A stretch of 13,388 bases of DNA from Methanobrevibacter sp. Its GTDB lineage: Archaea; Methanobacteriota; Methanobacteria; Methanobacteriales; Methanobacteriaceae. The position numbers and the translations under genes were made by a program. The notes beneath the pieces are model-generated. The model saw only the letters and a list, made by a program, of their open reading frames with translations. It did no database searches and had not been told where the DNA came from. The stretch's first letter is position 1; every line of letters begins with the position of its first letter. The DNA is taken from contig JAGCBE010000063.1 of assembly GCA_017652345.1 (NCBI GenBank), forward strand, positions 1 through 13,388, written 5' to 3'. This document shows, in pieces, positions 13,168 through 13,388 of this stretch.

Positions 13168-13247
13168 AAGAGACAGCGAAATTACAGCAAATATACAATG
13201 TATACAATATATTGTGGCCTACACATGGCTTAAATACGCTTGCAATA
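13154..13247. repeat. Right inverted terminal repeat, diverged inner part
   Basis: Partner of 142-247 in reverse complement, with the conserved blocks GGCCACAATATATTG-type palindrome region (about 13205-13218), CGCTTGC and AGACAGCGAA. There are a few substitutions and indels relative to the left copy. Confidence 0.85.
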
Positions 13248-13388
13248 TGACGGATATCCTTCATCAGTGTATGCAAGATTAGCTTCAATTGTTTTAATTG
13301 TATGCACAACTTATGTGTTGCACATGTGTATAATGTTGTCAGAAACTTTACCAAATTGTGCTAAAATCAGACACAATTCACCAAATTG
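13248..13388. repeat. Right inverted terminal repeat, perfect part (replication origin end)
   Basis: Exact reverse complement of 1-141. The match begins at base 13248 and breaks at 13247, where A cannot pair with A142. As a second origin it lets the terminal protein-polymerase complex start from this end too. Confidence 0.95.

Noticed and set aside
13109..13354. Minus-strand frame of about 80 codons inside the right terminal repeat
   Set aside because: It starts with TTG, has no Shine-Dalgarno and crosses the terminator. The matching frame in the left repeat breaks at the first indel, so coding is not conserved between the copies.
1..13388. CRISPR arrays, tRNA genes, insertion sequences and integrase
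   Set aside because: Looked for on both strands and not seen. The only tandem repeat is the 9-bp unit in the lysozyme gene.

Overview
The window looks like the complete linear genome of a very small phi29-like podophage (Picovirinae-type, protein-primed). Its first and last 141 bases are perfect inverted terminal repeats, and all 20 genes read rightward. It carries a family B DNA polymerase with the phi29-type motif set and a gp16-type packaging ATPase. It also has collar, tail-knob, scaffold and capsid genes of the phi29 plan. The sequence is AT-rich, nearly every gene has a strong AGGAGG Shine-Dalgarno, and the promoters look like sigma-A sites with an extended -10. Together these suggest a low-GC Gram-positive (Firmicutes-type, probably gut or rumen) host. 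That host call is inference.

Layout. 1-480: left ITR, an outward-facing terminator, then a short promoter-RNA-terminator unit (about 321-469). The RNA folds on paper into the architecture of phi29 packaging RNA (pRNA): an 8-bp end helix, a hairpin domain with a UUAACC bulge, and a second hairpin with GGUU in its loop. This is the main discovery candidate. 484-2682: unknown 65-aa gene, tail knob protein with a hydrophobic Gly/Ala loop, tail lysozyme, terminator. 2715-7451: second promoter, then scaffold, major capsid, portal (upper collar), lower collar, coiled-coil fibre/anchor protein and tail fibre with an internal in-frame start. 7485-13076: third promoter with a 16-bp palindrome in its spacer, overlapping the late-operon terminator. 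It is followed by a possible ssDNA-binding protein, small genes, a ribbon-helix-helix regulator, a candidate terminal protein, DNA polymerase, four small unknown genes and the packaging ATPase. 13127-13388: final terminator and right ITR.

How the parts work together. The ITRs serve as replication origins, primed by a terminal protein (best candidate 8657-9148) and copied by the polymerase at 9148-11277. The portal, candidate pRNA and ATPase would form the packaging motor that fills a prohead built from scaffold and capsid protein. The knob, collar, fibre and lysozyme make the tail that crosses the cell wall and membrane. The RHH protein is the obvious candidate to bind the palindrome in the third promoter. 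I recognise no holin, no integrase, and no endolysin other than the tail lysozyme.
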